The notes: a model not told the origin generated them from the sequence alone. DNA of 64,000 bases from Polyangia bacterium (GCA_030424595.1 JAUHWG010000014.1:62001-126000), one strand, 5' to 3'. Positions 26,805-36,417 are shown, counted from the stretch's first letter. Translations and numbers: made by a program.

Positions 26805-28610
26805 TCAGACCTTGATCCCGACGGCCCGCATCAGCTCGAGGGCGTTGCTGCGGCGGACGATCCCCGGCCGCATCCGGTAGTCGAAGCGGAGGCGTCCGCT
26901 CTCCTCCTCGACCTCGTCCTGGAAGTGGACGTTGATCGCCCGCTCGCCGAGGTCGGTGATCGACTCGGCGAGGGCGAGGTCGTGGGTCGTGACGAGGCCG
27001 AGCGCGCCCTGGTCGACGAGCGCCCGGATCAGCGCTTCGGCGCCGATCTTACGGTCGTGGGAGTTGGTCCCGTGGAAGATCTCGTCGAGGAGGAAGAGCA
27101 GCGGCGGCTCGCCCTCCTGGGCCCTGTCCATCAGCCGACGGAGGCGGGTGAGCTCGGCGTAGAAGCGCGAGCTCGCCTCGCGCAGCGAGTCCTCGACCCG
27201 GAGCGTCGCGCCGAGGGCGAGCGGCGAGACCCGCAGCCGGCTCGCGCGGACGGTCGCGCCGGCGAGGGCGAGGACGACGTTGATCCCGACGGTCCGCAGG
27301 AGGGTGCTCTTGCCCGACATGTTCGAGCCGCTGATCATCAGCACCCGCAGCGGCGAGCCGAGCAGCACCGAGTTGGCGACACACTCCGGCAGGAGCGGGT
27401 GGCGGAGATCGTCGCCTTCGAGGAGCGGACCCGCGGCGGCGTCGACGAGCTCGGGGTGGGGCTCCTCCGGGTGCTCGTCGGCGTAGGTCGCGAGGGAGAG
27501 GAGCGCCTCGAGCTCGCTGAGCGCCGCCAGCCAGCCGGCGATCGAGCGGCCGTGGCGGGCGCGCCAGCGCTCGATCGCGAGGGCGCAGTGCAGGCCCCAC
27601 ATCCAGGCGAAGGCGATCGGCGCGAAGAGGGCGCTGCGCCGCGACTCGAGCCAGTCGACGAGGCCCGCGAGGGCGGTGATCGCCTCGGCGCCGACGACCC
27701 CATCGCTGATGAGCCGGCGCTGGAGGTCCTGCAGGCGCGGATCCTCGCCGAAGTCCTCGCGGCTGAGGCGGGCGAGGAGGAGGGCGACGACCGCGAGCTC
27801 GCGGCGGGGCTCCTCGACCGCCTTCGTCACCGCCTCGGTCGCGGGGCCGAGGCGACGGACGACGAGCGCCTCGACGACGAGGACGGCGGCGGCGAAGAGG
27901 GGGCTCAGCCCAGCGGCGAGCCAGAGGGCGACGCTGACGGTCGCCGCGATCGCGAGGAGCCAGGCGAGGGCGCGGAGGCGGCCGATCGAGCTGAGCTCGA
28001 AGCGCGGCGGCGCCTCGGCCCAGGCCCGGAGCCGCTCGGGGTCGAGCGCGAGCTCGAGGTCACCGCCGAGGAGGGCGAGGTCTTCGCGGAGATCGATGCG
28101 TCCGCGCAGGGTGGTGCTCGCGGCCTGCCGGGCCCGAACCTCCTCCGGGGTGGCCGGCGCGAGGAGCCAGGAGGCGAGCTCTCCATGGCCGCCGCGGGTG
28201 CGCGCGGTGGAGAGGAGGGTGAAGAGGGAGGCCTCGCCGAAGAGGTCGAGATCCGCGGCGTAGATGTGGCCTGCGGGGACGAACTCCGCCCCGGTCGGGC
28301 CGTCGTCCTGCCAGCACCCCTCCAGCCGACGTAGCGCCCGGTCGTAGAAGCCGACCGCGAGCTCGGCCCGGGCCCGGGCCCGCTCGACCCCCTCGTGGGC
28401 GATCGCGACGCCGACGAAGGCGAGGAGCGGGGCGAGCGACCAGGGGAGGGCGAGGCCGAGATCTGCGAGGCCGGCGACGAGGCAGCCGGCGAAGGCGAGG
28501 AAGATCAGCACGCGCAGGTTGGAGAAGCGGTGGCTGCGGGCGATGAGCGCGTCGACGGCCGCCCGCCGCTCGGCGCGGCGGCGCTGGTACTCGGCGCGGA
28601 GCTCCGACAT
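26805..28610 (-). CDS. Membrane-anchored MutS-family ATPase
   Basis: 601 residues. The C-terminal third is a MutS-type ABC ATPase: Walker A GSNMSGKS at 428-435, Walker B LLFLLDEI with Asp509-Glu510, followed by FHGTNSHDR and the signature-loop His in TTHD. The N-terminal mismatch-recognition domains of MutS are absent. Instead there are hydrophobic helices at about 33-72 and 213-250, so the protein is probably held in the membrane. Similar membrane MutS homologues occur in various bacteria, but their role is not established; canonical mismatch repair is unlikely. It has no operon partner within 100 bp except the surface-protein gene 109 bp upstream. Confidence 0.9.
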   Translation of the reverse strand: MSELRAEYQRRRAERRAAVDALIARSHRFSNLRVLIFLAFAGCLVAGLADLGLALPWSLAPLLAFVGVAIAHEGVERARARAELAVGFYDRALRRLEGCWQDDGPTGAEFVPAGHIYAADLDLFGEASLFTLLSTARTRGGHGELASWLLAPATPEEVRARQAASTTLRGRIDLREDLALLGGDLELALDPERLRAWAEAPPRFELSSIGRLRALAWLLAIAATVSVALWLAAGLSPLFAAAVLVVEALVVRRLGPATEAVTKAVEEPRRELAVVALLLARLSREDFGEDPRLQDLQRRLISDGVVGAEAITALAGLVDWLESRRSALFAPIAFAWMWGLHCALAIERWRARHGRSIAGWLAALSELEALLSLATYADEHPEEPHPELVDAAAGPLLEGDDLRHPLLPECVANSVLLGSPLRVLMISGSNMSGKSTLLRTVGINVVLALAGATVRASRLRVSPLALGATLRVEDSLREASSRFYAELTRLRRLMDRAQEGEPPLLFLLDEIFHGTNSHDRKIGAEALIRALVDQGALGLVTTHDLALAESITDLGERAINVHFQDEVEEESGRLRFDYRMRPGIVRRSNALELMRAVGIKV

Positions 28611-28719
28611 CCCCGGGATGATGCGTCATACGCCGCGACGATGCAGCCGCGAAGCTCCGACGAACGCCGCTGTGCCGGGCCCGTCCCGCGAGGGCGCACA
28701 GGACTCTCGCCAGGGGCTG

Positions 28720-30768
28720 CTAGAGCTGGATCTCGACCTCACCCTGCCCGGGGGCGAGCGTGGTCGTCGCGAAGCGCCCTGGTCGTGCGGCAGTCACCGT
28801 GCAAGTCGGGCGGTCACAGGGATCGACGCGCGCCAGGCCCTGCGCGTCGGTGATCACGAGGGACTCGGGCCCCGACCACCCATCGAGGCTCGTCGGGGGG
28901 TCGTCGGTCCAGGATTGGGATTGGAGGCGGACGATGGCGTTGGCGATAGGCTCGCCCGCGGGGCTCTGGACGCGGACCAGGGTCCGCGCCTGGGCAGCGG
29001 CCGGCAGCGTGACCTGGGTCGTCTGTCCAGGGCTCACCGTGAAGCGGGTGCTGAGCGGACTCTCGCAGGGCCGCTCCTCTGCGAAGAAGCCGCGCTCGCG
29101 AACGTAGGCGTAGAGCGGCCCGGGGGGCGCGTGCTCGACGATCGCGACGCCGCGCTCGTCAGTCTGGACGCTCCGCGCGATGTTGCGGACCGGGTAGTCG
29201 TCGTAGGGGGAGCACGTTCGAATGCTGATCAATTGCCCCGCACCGGCGCGGCTGGAGCGGAGCTCGATCCGTCCGCTCGCGGCCATCGTCAAGCTGACCT
29301 CCGTGGGGGCGTCAGCGGTGATCGTGACCTCCGTGGGGGTCTCGACACCGGCAGGGGCCCAGATCTCCCGCCAGCCGTCGAGGTCGACGATGAAGGTCCC
29401 AGGGGGCAACGCAGGGATCTCAAAGCGCCCCTCGGCGTCGGTTATCGCGTCCGGGTCGATGGTCATGAAGTTGCCCATGCTGATGTACCCGTTGGCGTCG
29501 GCGTCGGCGCTCAGCGGCAGGCTCTCGCGCTCGGGATCGCGGTAGGAGAGCTTGACGCGAACGTCGGCCAGCGGCTCGCCGTTGACGTCGAGGAGGCGGC
29601 CCCGCAGCGCCTGGCCGCGGCTCACCGTGAGCCTTGGGATCGCCTCCCCCGAGAGGCCGACCGAGAGCGCCTCGTAGGGCGGCGCGCCGATCCTGTCTGG
29701 GCACGAGAGTCCGCCGACGAGGTAGCGGCCGTTCGCGATCGGGACGTCGATGAGGCCCTCCTCGTCGGTCCACGCGAAGAGCGATAGGCCGACGCGTGAC
29801 CTGTACTCGAGCTCGTCGGGCCCGAGCATGACCGCGCACCCCGCGAGCGGCGAGCCGTCCGTGTCGACCACCCGAGCGCGCAGGGGTCGAAACGGCTGCG
29901 AAAGGGTGATCTCGACCCCCTCGCGGCTCTGTGCATAGTCGACCCCGATATCCTCGACGTACCCGCCGCTCTCGTCGTTGTGGGCGATGAGCCTGTAGGT
30001 GCCGGGCGTGAGCCCCCCCAGGCGAAAACGACCCTCGGCGTCCGTGCGGGTCGCGTCTCTCGGGAAGCCAAAGGACGGTCCCATGGACCTGTGGGCGACT
30101 CGGGCTCCCTCGACAGGTCTGCCCGCCGCATCGATCACTCGACCCGTGATCGTCGACTCGGGCAGGAGGACGAAGGTGTTCGCGCGGGGGAGCAGGGCGC
30201 CGATGTGCCCCGGCGCTGTCGCGTGCAAGTAGGCGCCTTCGGCCGCCCACAGCTCGAAGTGGCCGTTCGCGTCGGTGCGGGTGCTGACCCAGCGAGAGTC
30301 CCACGCGAAGGCGTCGACGCGCGCGTCGACGATCGGCGCGTCGTCGAGATCCACGAGCCGACCGGCAAAGCGGCGGCCGCCAGGGCGCAGGGAGAAGTCG
30401 TGCGAGAGACCGGTCTCGGAGGCCCGCAGCGCCAGCGTCTCGCTGCGCGGCTGGTGCTCGCGGGCGGAGGCGCCCACGAGCCAGACGCCGACCTCGAGGT
30501 CGAGGACGTAGGCCCCCGCGGCGTCGCTCTGCGTGCATTGGGGCTCGACGTCCTCGCGGACGGCCCGGACCCGCGGACCGCGTCGCCAGGCGCAGACTTG
30601 AGCCTTGGCGAGCGGCTGGTCGTCGGCGGTGATCGTACCGCGGACCTGCCTGTAGACGCGCGGCGGCGCGACGGGCTGGCTTCGACAGGCAGAGGCGACC
30701 AGCATGGCCGTCACACAGGCGGCCGTCGGCCGACGCCAGCGAGAGAGCGCGCGCGGTGACGAGGTCAT
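28720..30768 (-). CDS. Secreted protein with multiple carboxypeptidase-regulatory-like (Ig-fold) repeats
   Basis: 682 residues. The N-terminal export signal ends near AMLVASAC, possibly a weak lipobox. The mature part is a string of about 6-7 beta-sandwich units of about 80-100 residues. Each unit begins like V-x-G-x-V-x-D-x-x-G-x-P-(V/L)-x-x-A-x-V and continues with T-D-x-x-G-x-(F/Y). Examples are TGRVIDAAGRPVEGARVAHR, DAEGRFRLGGLTPGTYRL and LRGRLLDVNGEPLADVRVKL. This is the CarboxypepD_reg/CNA-B pattern found in surface and matrix proteins. No enzyme domain is present. It is probably structural or adhesive at the cell surface. Confidence 0.87.
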   Translation of the reverse strand: MTSSPRALSRWRRPTAACVTAMLVASACRSQPVAPPRVYRQVRGTITADDQPLAKAQVCAWRRGPRVRAVREDVEPQCTQSDAAGAYVLDLEVGVWLVGASAREHQPRSETLALRASETGLSHDFSLRPGGRRFAGRLVDLDDAPIVDARVDAFAWDSRWVSTRTDANGHFELWAAEGAYLHATAPGHIGALLPRANTFVLLPESTITGRVIDAAGRPVEGARVAHRSMGPSFGFPRDATRTDAEGRFRLGGLTPGTYRLIAHNDESGGYVEDIGVDYAQSREGVEITLSQPFRPLRARVVDTDGSPLAGCAVMLGPDELEYRSRVGLSLFAWTDEEGLIDVPIANGRYLVGGLSCPDRIGAPPYEALSVGLSGEAIPRLTVSRGQALRGRLLDVNGEPLADVRVKLSYRDPERESLPLSADADANGYISMGNFMTIDPDAITDAEGRFEIPALPPGTFIVDLDGWREIWAPAGVETPTEVTITADAPTEVSLTMAASGRIELRSSRAGAGQLISIRTCSPYDDYPVRNIARSVQTDERGVAIVEHAPPGPLYAYVRERGFFAEERPCESPLSTRFTVSPGQTTQVTLPAAAQARTLVRVQSPAGEPIANAIVRLQSQSWTDDPPTSLDGWSGPESLVITDAQGLARVDPCDRPTCTVTAARPGRFATTTLAPGQGEVEIQL

Positions 30769-30824
30769 CGAGGGGACGAGCGTAGCACGACGGACGTGAG
30801 GCCATCGGAGCCTGCGCTAGCGTC

Positions 30825-30919
30825 GAGTTCTTTCGCCGAACTCTTTCGCCGAGTTCTTTCGCCGAACTCTTTCGCCGAACTCTTTCGCCGAACTCTTTCG
30901 CCGAACTCTTTCGCCGAAC
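30825..30919. repeat. 13-bp tandem minisatellite, about 7 copies
   Basis: The unit GAACTCTTTCGCC (variant GAGTTCTTTCGCC) repeats head to tail with no spacer in the 221-bp gap between two minus-strand genes. Because 13 is not a multiple of 3, every frame reads the same 13-residue pattern, which produces spurious open frames here. Confidence 0.9.
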
Positions 30920-30989
30920 GCGTCGTCTCCACTCTCCACCGGGGGGCGGGTTGTGGCGCGAGAACACAAGGGTCTCTCACCAGGATCCG

Positions 30990-32516
30990 CTAGAGCGATT
31001 CAAGCCGATAATACGGAGACTCCGTCGGTCCGAAGACGATCTCCGTCTGCATGTGCTCGCTTATCGTGATCCCCTCGAGCACCGGCGTCCACGGCCCGTC
31101 TTCGCTGTCGCTGGCGCTCAGCTGGTAGGTCTTCGCGGGGTCGAGGAGGGTCGTGGTGATCGTCAGGCTCATATCGTCGGGGTCCCACTCGACCGTGCTC
31201 GCGCCCCAGGGCCGGGCGAGCGGCTCGCCGACGAAGATCCCCTCGCCGGGCCAGGCGACGCTCTTCCAGTAGGCCTCGATGATCGTCTGACCGCGGAAGT
31301 AGTTCGGCAGGAGGACGGTCGTGTCGGGGAATTTTTGCGGATAGTTGCAGGGCTCGACGACGGTGCCGTAGCTGGCGGTCGCCCCGGCCTCGAGCCACTT
31401 GATGATGCTCATCTGGCCGCTGTCGGGGATCTGTCCCCCGTAGGAGGTCAGGTGATCGGCGACCGCTCCGGGGATGTAGGTGTTGGTCGCGATCTCGCCG
31501 ACGTTGGCGAGGCCCGTGAAGTAGAAGAGGATGTTGTCGGTGTCGGCGACGACGTTCGAGCCCATGCCCTCGGAGTTGTCGATGTAGGAGAGGTCGAGGC
31601 CGCCCTCGTGATCCCAGGCGTCGACGGTCGAGATGAACTCGGGCCAGCGGACGCTGCGGGCCTGGTCGGTGGTCCGCACGAGGAAGCCGTCGCCGGTGGG
31701 AAATGTGTCGTCGGAGGCGATGCCCCGGTCGATGAGCGCCTTCGCGGCCTCCTCGGTGGTGGCGGCGATGTTCATCGCCAGGCGGATCCCGGCCTCGGTG
31801 TAGGGGAGCGTGACGTCGGCGTTGTAGAGGCCTGACGGCGAGGTCGGGTTGCAGGGGGTCGAGCAGTACTTGTCGTCAAAGCCGAGGGCGAAGGCGGAGG
31901 TGACGGACATGCAGCCGACGCGGTAGGGGGTGGTCCAGGTCAGGGCGAGCGCCTGGATCTCCGGCCCGAGGGCGTCGTCGACGGTCGCCTTCAGCGGCGC
32001 GAAGAGCTCCGGCGAGAGGGTCTTGCCGGTGGGGAAGGAGAGCTCGATCCGGTTCTCCGCCAGGATCCCGCGGGCCTCCATGTAGTAGTCGGCGATCGCC
32101 GTCGAGAGGGGATCGTCGGTGTTGACGATGACCGCGAGCTCCTCCGGCAGGAGCCCCTGCTTGGGCAGGAGGACCGTCGGCTCGACCGGCATTGGCCCGG
32201 TCTCGGAGTCGGAGTCGGAGTCGGAGTCGGAGTCCGTGGCGTCGGTGGTCGTCGTCAGGTCGGTGGTCGTCGGGCCCGTGGTCGTCGTGTCGGTCTCGGA
32301 GCTGCCAGTGCCGTCGGTCGTCGACGAGCTCGCGGTCGTGCTCGTGGTGGCGCTCGTGGTCGTGGCGGTCTCGCTCGTCACGCCGCCGTAGCCCTCGGTG
32401 GGCTGCGTCGTCGCGCTGTCATCCCCTGCGCAGGCGACCAGCGCGAAGCAGGTCAGGGCCAGGAGCAGCGAGGTGGACGCAGAGGGGGGCGACGTGGGCG
32501 ACGACGATGGCAGCAT
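30990..32516 (-). CDS. TIGR03790-family secreted lipoprotein
   Basis: 508 residues. The signal peptide has lipobox FALVAC. A low-complexity Thr/Ser linker (about 35-108) ends in a (Ser-Asp)n run. The folded part matches the TIGR03790 pattern: ELAVIVNTDDPLSTAIADYY, then GILAENRIELSF, a Cys-containing middle, and SYGGQIPDSGQM near the C-terminal half. The function of the family is unknown; it is extracytoplasmic in other Gram-negative bacteria. The class V aminotransferase gene ends 18 bp upstream, so the two are probably co-transcribed. Confidence 0.88.
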   Translation of the reverse strand: MLPSSSPTSPPSASTSLLLALTCFALVACAGDDSATTQPTEGYGGVTSETATTTSATTSTTASSSTTDGTGSSETDTTTTGPTTTDLTTTTDATDSDSDSDSDSETGPMPVEPTVLLPKQGLLPEELAVIVNTDDPLSTAIADYYMEARGILAENRIELSFPTGKTLSPELFAPLKATVDDALGPEIQALALTWTTPYRVGCMSVTSAFALGFDDKYCSTPCNPTSPSGLYNADVTLPYTEAGIRLAMNIAATTEEAAKALIDRGIASDDTFPTGDGFLVRTTDQARSVRWPEFISTVDAWDHEGGLDLSYIDNSEGMGSNVVADTDNILFYFTGLANVGEIATNTYIPGAVADHLTSYGGQIPDSGQMSIIKWLEAGATASYGTVVEPCNYPQKFPDTTVLLPNYFRGQTIIEAYWKSVAWPGEGIFVGEPLARPWGASTVEWDPDDMSLTITTTLLDPAKTYQLSASDSEDGPWTPVLEGITISEHMQTEIVFGPTESPYYRLESL

Positions 32517-32534
32517 CGCCAGCGATGATAGCCC

Positions 32535-33719
32535 CTACGCCGGCTCGCGGAGGAGCGCCGGTAGGACCTCGGCGAGGCGCTCGTAGTCGGCGTCGGTGTT
32601 GTAGAGAAACGCGGAGATCCGGATCAGTCGGTTGGGGTGCCCAGGCCACGGTACGATCGGCACCTCGATCCGGTGGCGCTCGAAGAGGGCGGTCTGGAGG
32701 GGCGACACGTAGAGCGCCGAGGTCGGCGGGGGATGAGGGCTCGGCGGCAGCGGCAGGGCTGCGAGGGTCCCGATCATCGTCGCCGGCGCCGGGATCGGGA
32801 CCTCGAGGGCCTCGGCGAGGCGAGCCTGACCGCGGAGCGCCAGCTCGCGGCAGCGCGTGCGGACCTCTGCCCAGCCGCCCGGGAGCATCCCGGCGATCGT
32901 GTCGATCGCGGTCGGCACGGAGAGCCACGAGGTCGGGTCGTCGGTGCCGGTCCAGTCGAACTCGTCGTGAAAGGTGAGGCCGCGGGCGCGGTTGGAGTAT
33001 CCGTGGGAGATCGACGCCGGTCGCAGGCCCGCCTGGCGATCGCGGCGGACGTGCAGGAGCGCGGCCCCCTTGGGGGCGCAGACCCACTTGTGCAGGTTGC
33101 CGGTGTAGTAGGCGGCCCCGAGCGCGGCCAGGTCGAGGTCGAGCATCCCCGGCCCGTGGGCGCCGTCGACGAGCGTGTCGACGCCCCGCTCTTCGAGGCC
33201 TGCGACGATCTCCTGGAGGGGCAGGACGAGCCCCGTCGGGCTGCTGACATGGTCGAGCAGCGCGAGCCGGGTGGTGGGGCGGACGGCCCCGAGGATCGCC
33301 TCCGTCGCCTCCTGGGGGCTCTGGATCGGGAAAGGGATCGAGGCGACGTCGACCGCGACGCCGCAGCGTTCGGCGACATAGTCGAGGACGTTGCGGCAGG
33401 CGTTGTAGGCGTGGTCGGTGGTGAGGAGTCGGTCGCCGGGGGCGAAGTCGAGCGAGCGGAGGACGGCATTCACCGCGCTGGTCGCGTTGCGGACGAAGAC
33501 GAGGTCCTCCGCCTCCGCGCCGACGAACTCGGCGACCCTCGCCTGCGCCGCGGCGAGGCGTGGCGCGAGGGTGCGGACGTAGAAGTGGACCGGCTCCCGC
33601 TCGAGCTCCGCGCGGAGCTCCGCCTGGGCCTCGAGGACCGGGATCGGGCAGGCGCCGAAGGACCCGTGGTTGAGGAACGTGATCGCGGGGTCGAGGGTCC
33701 AGCGCTCGCGGAGCTTCAT
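32535..33719 (-). CDS. PLP-dependent class V aminotransferase (isopenicillin-N-epimerase-like)
   Basis: 394 residues. The fold-type I, class V pattern shows the N-terminal FLNHGSFG motif, substrate/PLP motif DGAHGPG (186-190 region) and Schiff-base Lys211 in GNLHKWVCAPKG. The closest named families are isopenicillin-N epimerase and cysteine-desulfurase-like proteins, but the reaction here is not known. ATG 33719 starts at the normal family N-terminus (MKLRERWTLDPAITFLNHGS). It is encoded 18 bp before the TIGR03790 lipoprotein gene. Confidence 0.92.
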   Translation of the reverse strand: MKLRERWTLDPAITFLNHGSFGACPIPVLEAQAELRAELEREPVHFYVRTLAPRLAAAQARVAEFVGAEAEDLVFVRNATSAVNAVLRSLDFAPGDRLLTTDHAYNACRNVLDYVAERCGVAVDVASIPFPIQSPQEATEAILGAVRPTTRLALLDHVSSPTGLVLPLQEIVAGLEERGVDTLVDGAHGPGMLDLDLAALGAAYYTGNLHKWVCAPKGAALLHVRRDRQAGLRPASISHGYSNRARGLTFHDEFDWTGTDDPTSWLSVPTAIDTIAGMLPGGWAEVRTRCRELALRGQARLAEALEVPIPAPATMIGTLAALPLPPSPHPPPTSALYVSPLQTALFERHRIEVPIVPWPGHPNRLIRISAFLYNTDADYERLAEVLPALLREPA

Positions 33720-33889
33720 CTGCGGATCCTATCGCGACCGTGGCGCGTTGGGGAGGTGAGCGCCCGCGCCGGCGCTTCGCCCGGCGGAGCGAGCTGCTGC
33801 CGCTAGGTTCGCCTCTGCGGGGGGGCCCGCGGTGTGGGGTCGTCACGATCGCCTCGCCTGGACCGATCGTCGGCAGCCGGGCGCCGCGC

Positions 33890-36031
33890 TCAGGTCGAAG
33901 GGGCGGCTCTGCGGCCAACACCGGCCAGCGTCCGCTCGAGCTCGCCCAGCGCGACCGGCTTGTGGAGGACAGCGGTCATGCCGGCGGCGATGCAGCGCTC
34001 CCTCGTCGACTCATCGGTGTCGGCGGTGTAGCCGAAGATCTCCGGTCGCACCCGCGACTCTCTGAGGATCCTGCGCGTGACCTCGAGACCGTCGCAACCG
34101 TCGAGGTAGACGTCCATAAGGATCGCGTCAAAGCTCCGCTCGGAGGCCCGCGCGAACGCCTCGTCACAGCTCGAGGCGGTCGTCACCCGGTGGCGGAGGA
34201 CGCTGAGCTGGGCGGAGATCACGGTCAGGTTGAGCAGGTTGTCGTCGACGACGAGCATGTCGAGCGGGTCCGTGGCGACGACCTGGGTCTTGTCCGTGGG
34301 GAGCGGAGCGTCGCCGCTCTTCGGCACGACGAGCTCGAAGGTCGAGCCCTCCCCAGCGGCGCTTCGGACCCGGAGCTCGCCGCCCATCGTCGCCGCGGCC
34401 TGGCGGCAGATCGCAAGGCCGAGGCCCACACCAGGCTGACCGCCGCGGGTCCCGGCGACCTGCTGGAAGGGATCAAAGATCCGCTCGATCGCCTCTGCGG
34501 GGATGCCGATGCCCGTGTCCTCGACGGCGAAGCGGAGGGTGTCCCCGTCCTCGCCCTCGTCGACGATGACCGCAACATGACCGCGCTCGGTGAACTTGAG
34601 CGCGTTGCTCACGAGGTTGATGAGGACTTGGGTCAGGCGCGCCCGGTCTCCGGCGATCAGCGGCCTCGCGAGCGAGATCTCAGTGCGGAGCTCGACATGG
34701 GGGCCTGGGTCGCGCACGCGGGCGAGCTCGACGACCTGGGCGACGAGCTCCGCCGCGTCGATCCACTCGACCCGGAGCTCATCGCCGCCGTTCTCGCCCT
34801 TGCTGAAGTCCAGGGTGTCGTCGATCAGGATGCGCATCGTCTCGGCGCCGCGGTGGATGACCCGCAGCTTGGGCTCGAGCTCGGGCGGCATCTCAGCGCG
34901 GATCAAGAGCTCGCACATCCCGGTCACGGCGCCGAGCGGCGTCCGCAGCTCATGGGCCATCACCCCGAGGAATCGACGCCGGGTCTGGGCCAGGCTTTCG
35001 GCCTCGACGCGGGCGGCGATCAAGCTCTGGCGCGCGCGGACGGCGAGGAGCGCGGTCGCCAGGGTGCTCGCGAGCTGGCGCACGACCCTCATGTCATTGG
35101 CCGTCCAGGCGCCCTTCCTCCGCCAGCCGAGGTTGAGGCTGCCCAGGCATTGGTCGCCAGCGAGGAGCGGCGCGGTGATCGCCGAGCGGAGGCCCGCGCG
35201 CGCGAGCATCCGAGCCTCGCGGTGGTCTAGCTTCGTGAGGTCCTCATGGGCCAGCAGGGTCTTCGCGTCCATCACCTGCGCGAGGAGGTGGGTGCCGGTC
35301 GTCGGCAGCCGGTCAGGGATCCCCTTGTCGGCGCCGGTGAGCAGGAAGACCCTCGCCTCGTCGACCCCCGGGGTGACCACCGTGACGCTCATCCTGTCAC
35401 AGGAGACGAGCGCCTCGGCGCTCCGACGTGCGGTGTCGAAGACCGCCTCCTCGGTCCGAGCCATCATCAGCTCGAAGCCGCACTCGGTGACCTTGGTGAG
35501 CCGCGCGGAGAGGTCACGTGTGTCCTCGAGCGCATGTCGAGTCTCGTCCCAGCGCCGGTGAAAGTGGAGCTGGGCGGCGACGATCCGGGTGACGTCCCGA
35601 AGCCGGTCGATAGGCTCGCTCCAGTCTCGCGGCGACTGGACGGAGCCGAGGTTGAGCAGGCCCATCACCTCGTCGCCGATGACCAGCGGGAGCGCGACAC
35701 AGCTCCGGATCCCGGCGGCGTAGAGCGCCTGCAGATCCGTCCATGATGTGCCGGGGGGGATGCTCGCGGTCGGCCACGGCGAAGCGCTACGGAAAGCTTG
35801 GCCGACGACCGAGGTCTCGATCGGAATGCGGACAGACTTCGGGATAGCTCGGTTGCCATCGAGGGCGACGACCTCGAGGTGGTCGTCGACCGGCAGGACG
35901 ACGCTCGCCCGATCGATCTCCGCGACGATCTGGGGGATAGCCCGCGCTAGGGCGGCCAACGACGACTCGACGTCGCTGGCATGGCTGCTCGCGACGAAGA
36001 ACTCTGTCAACGCTGATACTACGCGCTCCAT
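33890..36031 (-). CDS. Hybrid sensor histidine kinase (GAF-GAF-HisKA-HATPase-REC)
   Basis: 713 residues, soluble. Two GAF-like sensor domains (about 15-150 and 185-330) are followed by HisKA with phospho-acceptor His360 (GVMAHELRTP), HATPase_c (NLVSNALKF, DTGIGIP, GVGLGLAI) and a C-terminal receiver with Asp640 (AILMDVYLDG) and Lys in HKPV. The kinase therefore passes phosphate to its own receiver and then to an unlinked partner. The frame continues 69 codons further upstream, but that segment runs through a dispersed repeat and an 11-bp tandem repeat, so ATG 36031 was chosen. It has no strong ribosome binding site; an in-frame GTG at 36061 is an alternative. Confidence 0.93.
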   Translation of the reverse strand: MERVVSALTEFFVASSHASDVESSLAALARAIPQIVAEIDRASVVLPVDDHLEVVALDGNRAIPKSVRIPIETSVVGQAFRSASPWPTASIPPGTSWTDLQALYAAGIRSCVALPLVIGDEVMGLLNLGSVQSPRDWSEPIDRLRDVTRIVAAQLHFHRRWDETRHALEDTRDLSARLTKVTECGFELMMARTEEAVFDTARRSAEALVSCDRMSVTVVTPGVDEARVFLLTGADKGIPDRLPTTGTHLLAQVMDAKTLLAHEDLTKLDHREARMLARAGLRSAITAPLLAGDQCLGSLNLGWRRKGAWTANDMRVVRQLASTLATALLAVRARQSLIAARVEAESLAQTRRRFLGVMAHELRTPLGAVTGMCELLIRAEMPPELEPKLRVIHRGAETMRILIDDTLDFSKGENGGDELRVEWIDAAELVAQVVELARVRDPGPHVELRTEISLARPLIAGDRARLTQVLINLVSNALKFTERGHVAVIVDEGEDGDTLRFAVEDTGIGIPAEAIERIFDPFQQVAGTRGGQPGVGLGLAICRQAAATMGGELRVRSAAGEGSTFELVVPKSGDAPLPTDKTQVVATDPLDMLVVDDNLLNLTVISAQLSVLRHRVTTASSCDEAFARASERSFDAILMDVYLDGCDGLEVTRRILRESRVRPEIFGYTADTDESTRERCIAAGMTAVLHKPVALGELERTLAGVGRRAAPST

Positions 36032-36078
36032 GGCGGGAGGATTACGAATAGCCGCTTCCACGCTACGCGGCAAACCTC

Positions 36079-36146
36079 GCAGCCCGTGGCAAAAGTCCGC
36101 GCGCTCTCGCTTGCCCTCGTCGTCCCGCTCGACTCGGCGAAAAACC
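36079..36146 (+). repeat. Dispersed intergenic repeat, copy B (half element)
   Basis: It begins GCAGCCCGTGGCAAAAGTC and continues with the shared GCGCGCTCTCGCT block and a CGAAAAAC end. Copies A (26636-26703, reverse) and the left arm of 39161-39334 align with it over about 65 bp. It lies 48 bp upstream of the hybrid kinase start. Confidence 0.6.
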
Positions 36147-36209
36147 TGCAGGCAGTACGACCCGGAGGCGCCTTGTCCAAGCCGAGAGGACCCATGATTG
36201 CGGCGGGAG

Positions 36210-36264
36210 AGCGCACGGCCAGCGCACGGCCAGCGCACGGATGGCGCACGGATGGCGCGCGGGT
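36210..36264. repeat. 11-bp tandem repeat, five copies
   Basis: Units AGCGCACGGCC, AGCGCACGGCC, AGCGCACGGAT, GGCGCACGGAT and GGCGCGCGGGT lie head to tail in the 386-bp gap between katG and the hybrid kinase gene. The rest of that gap (36265-36417) shows no gene. Confidence 0.85.
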
Positions 36265-36417
36265 CGACTGCGAGGCAATCGCTCTTCGCCCGCTCCGCGC
36301 GCTAGCGCTCTGCTCGGGGCGCGCAGAGTCGTCCCCCCGCGACCGCCGGAGGGGCGCGGAGGGGCGCGTTCACGGAGCCGCGACCTTCGTCGTGGCTCCG
36401 ACGCTCGGCTTGCCCGC

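Noticed and set aside
30769..30967. Frame with SSAKEFGERVRRK repeats joined to the surface-protein gene
   Set aside because: It is created by the 13-bp minisatellite, which reads identically in all frames, and it ends in antisense of the true gene.
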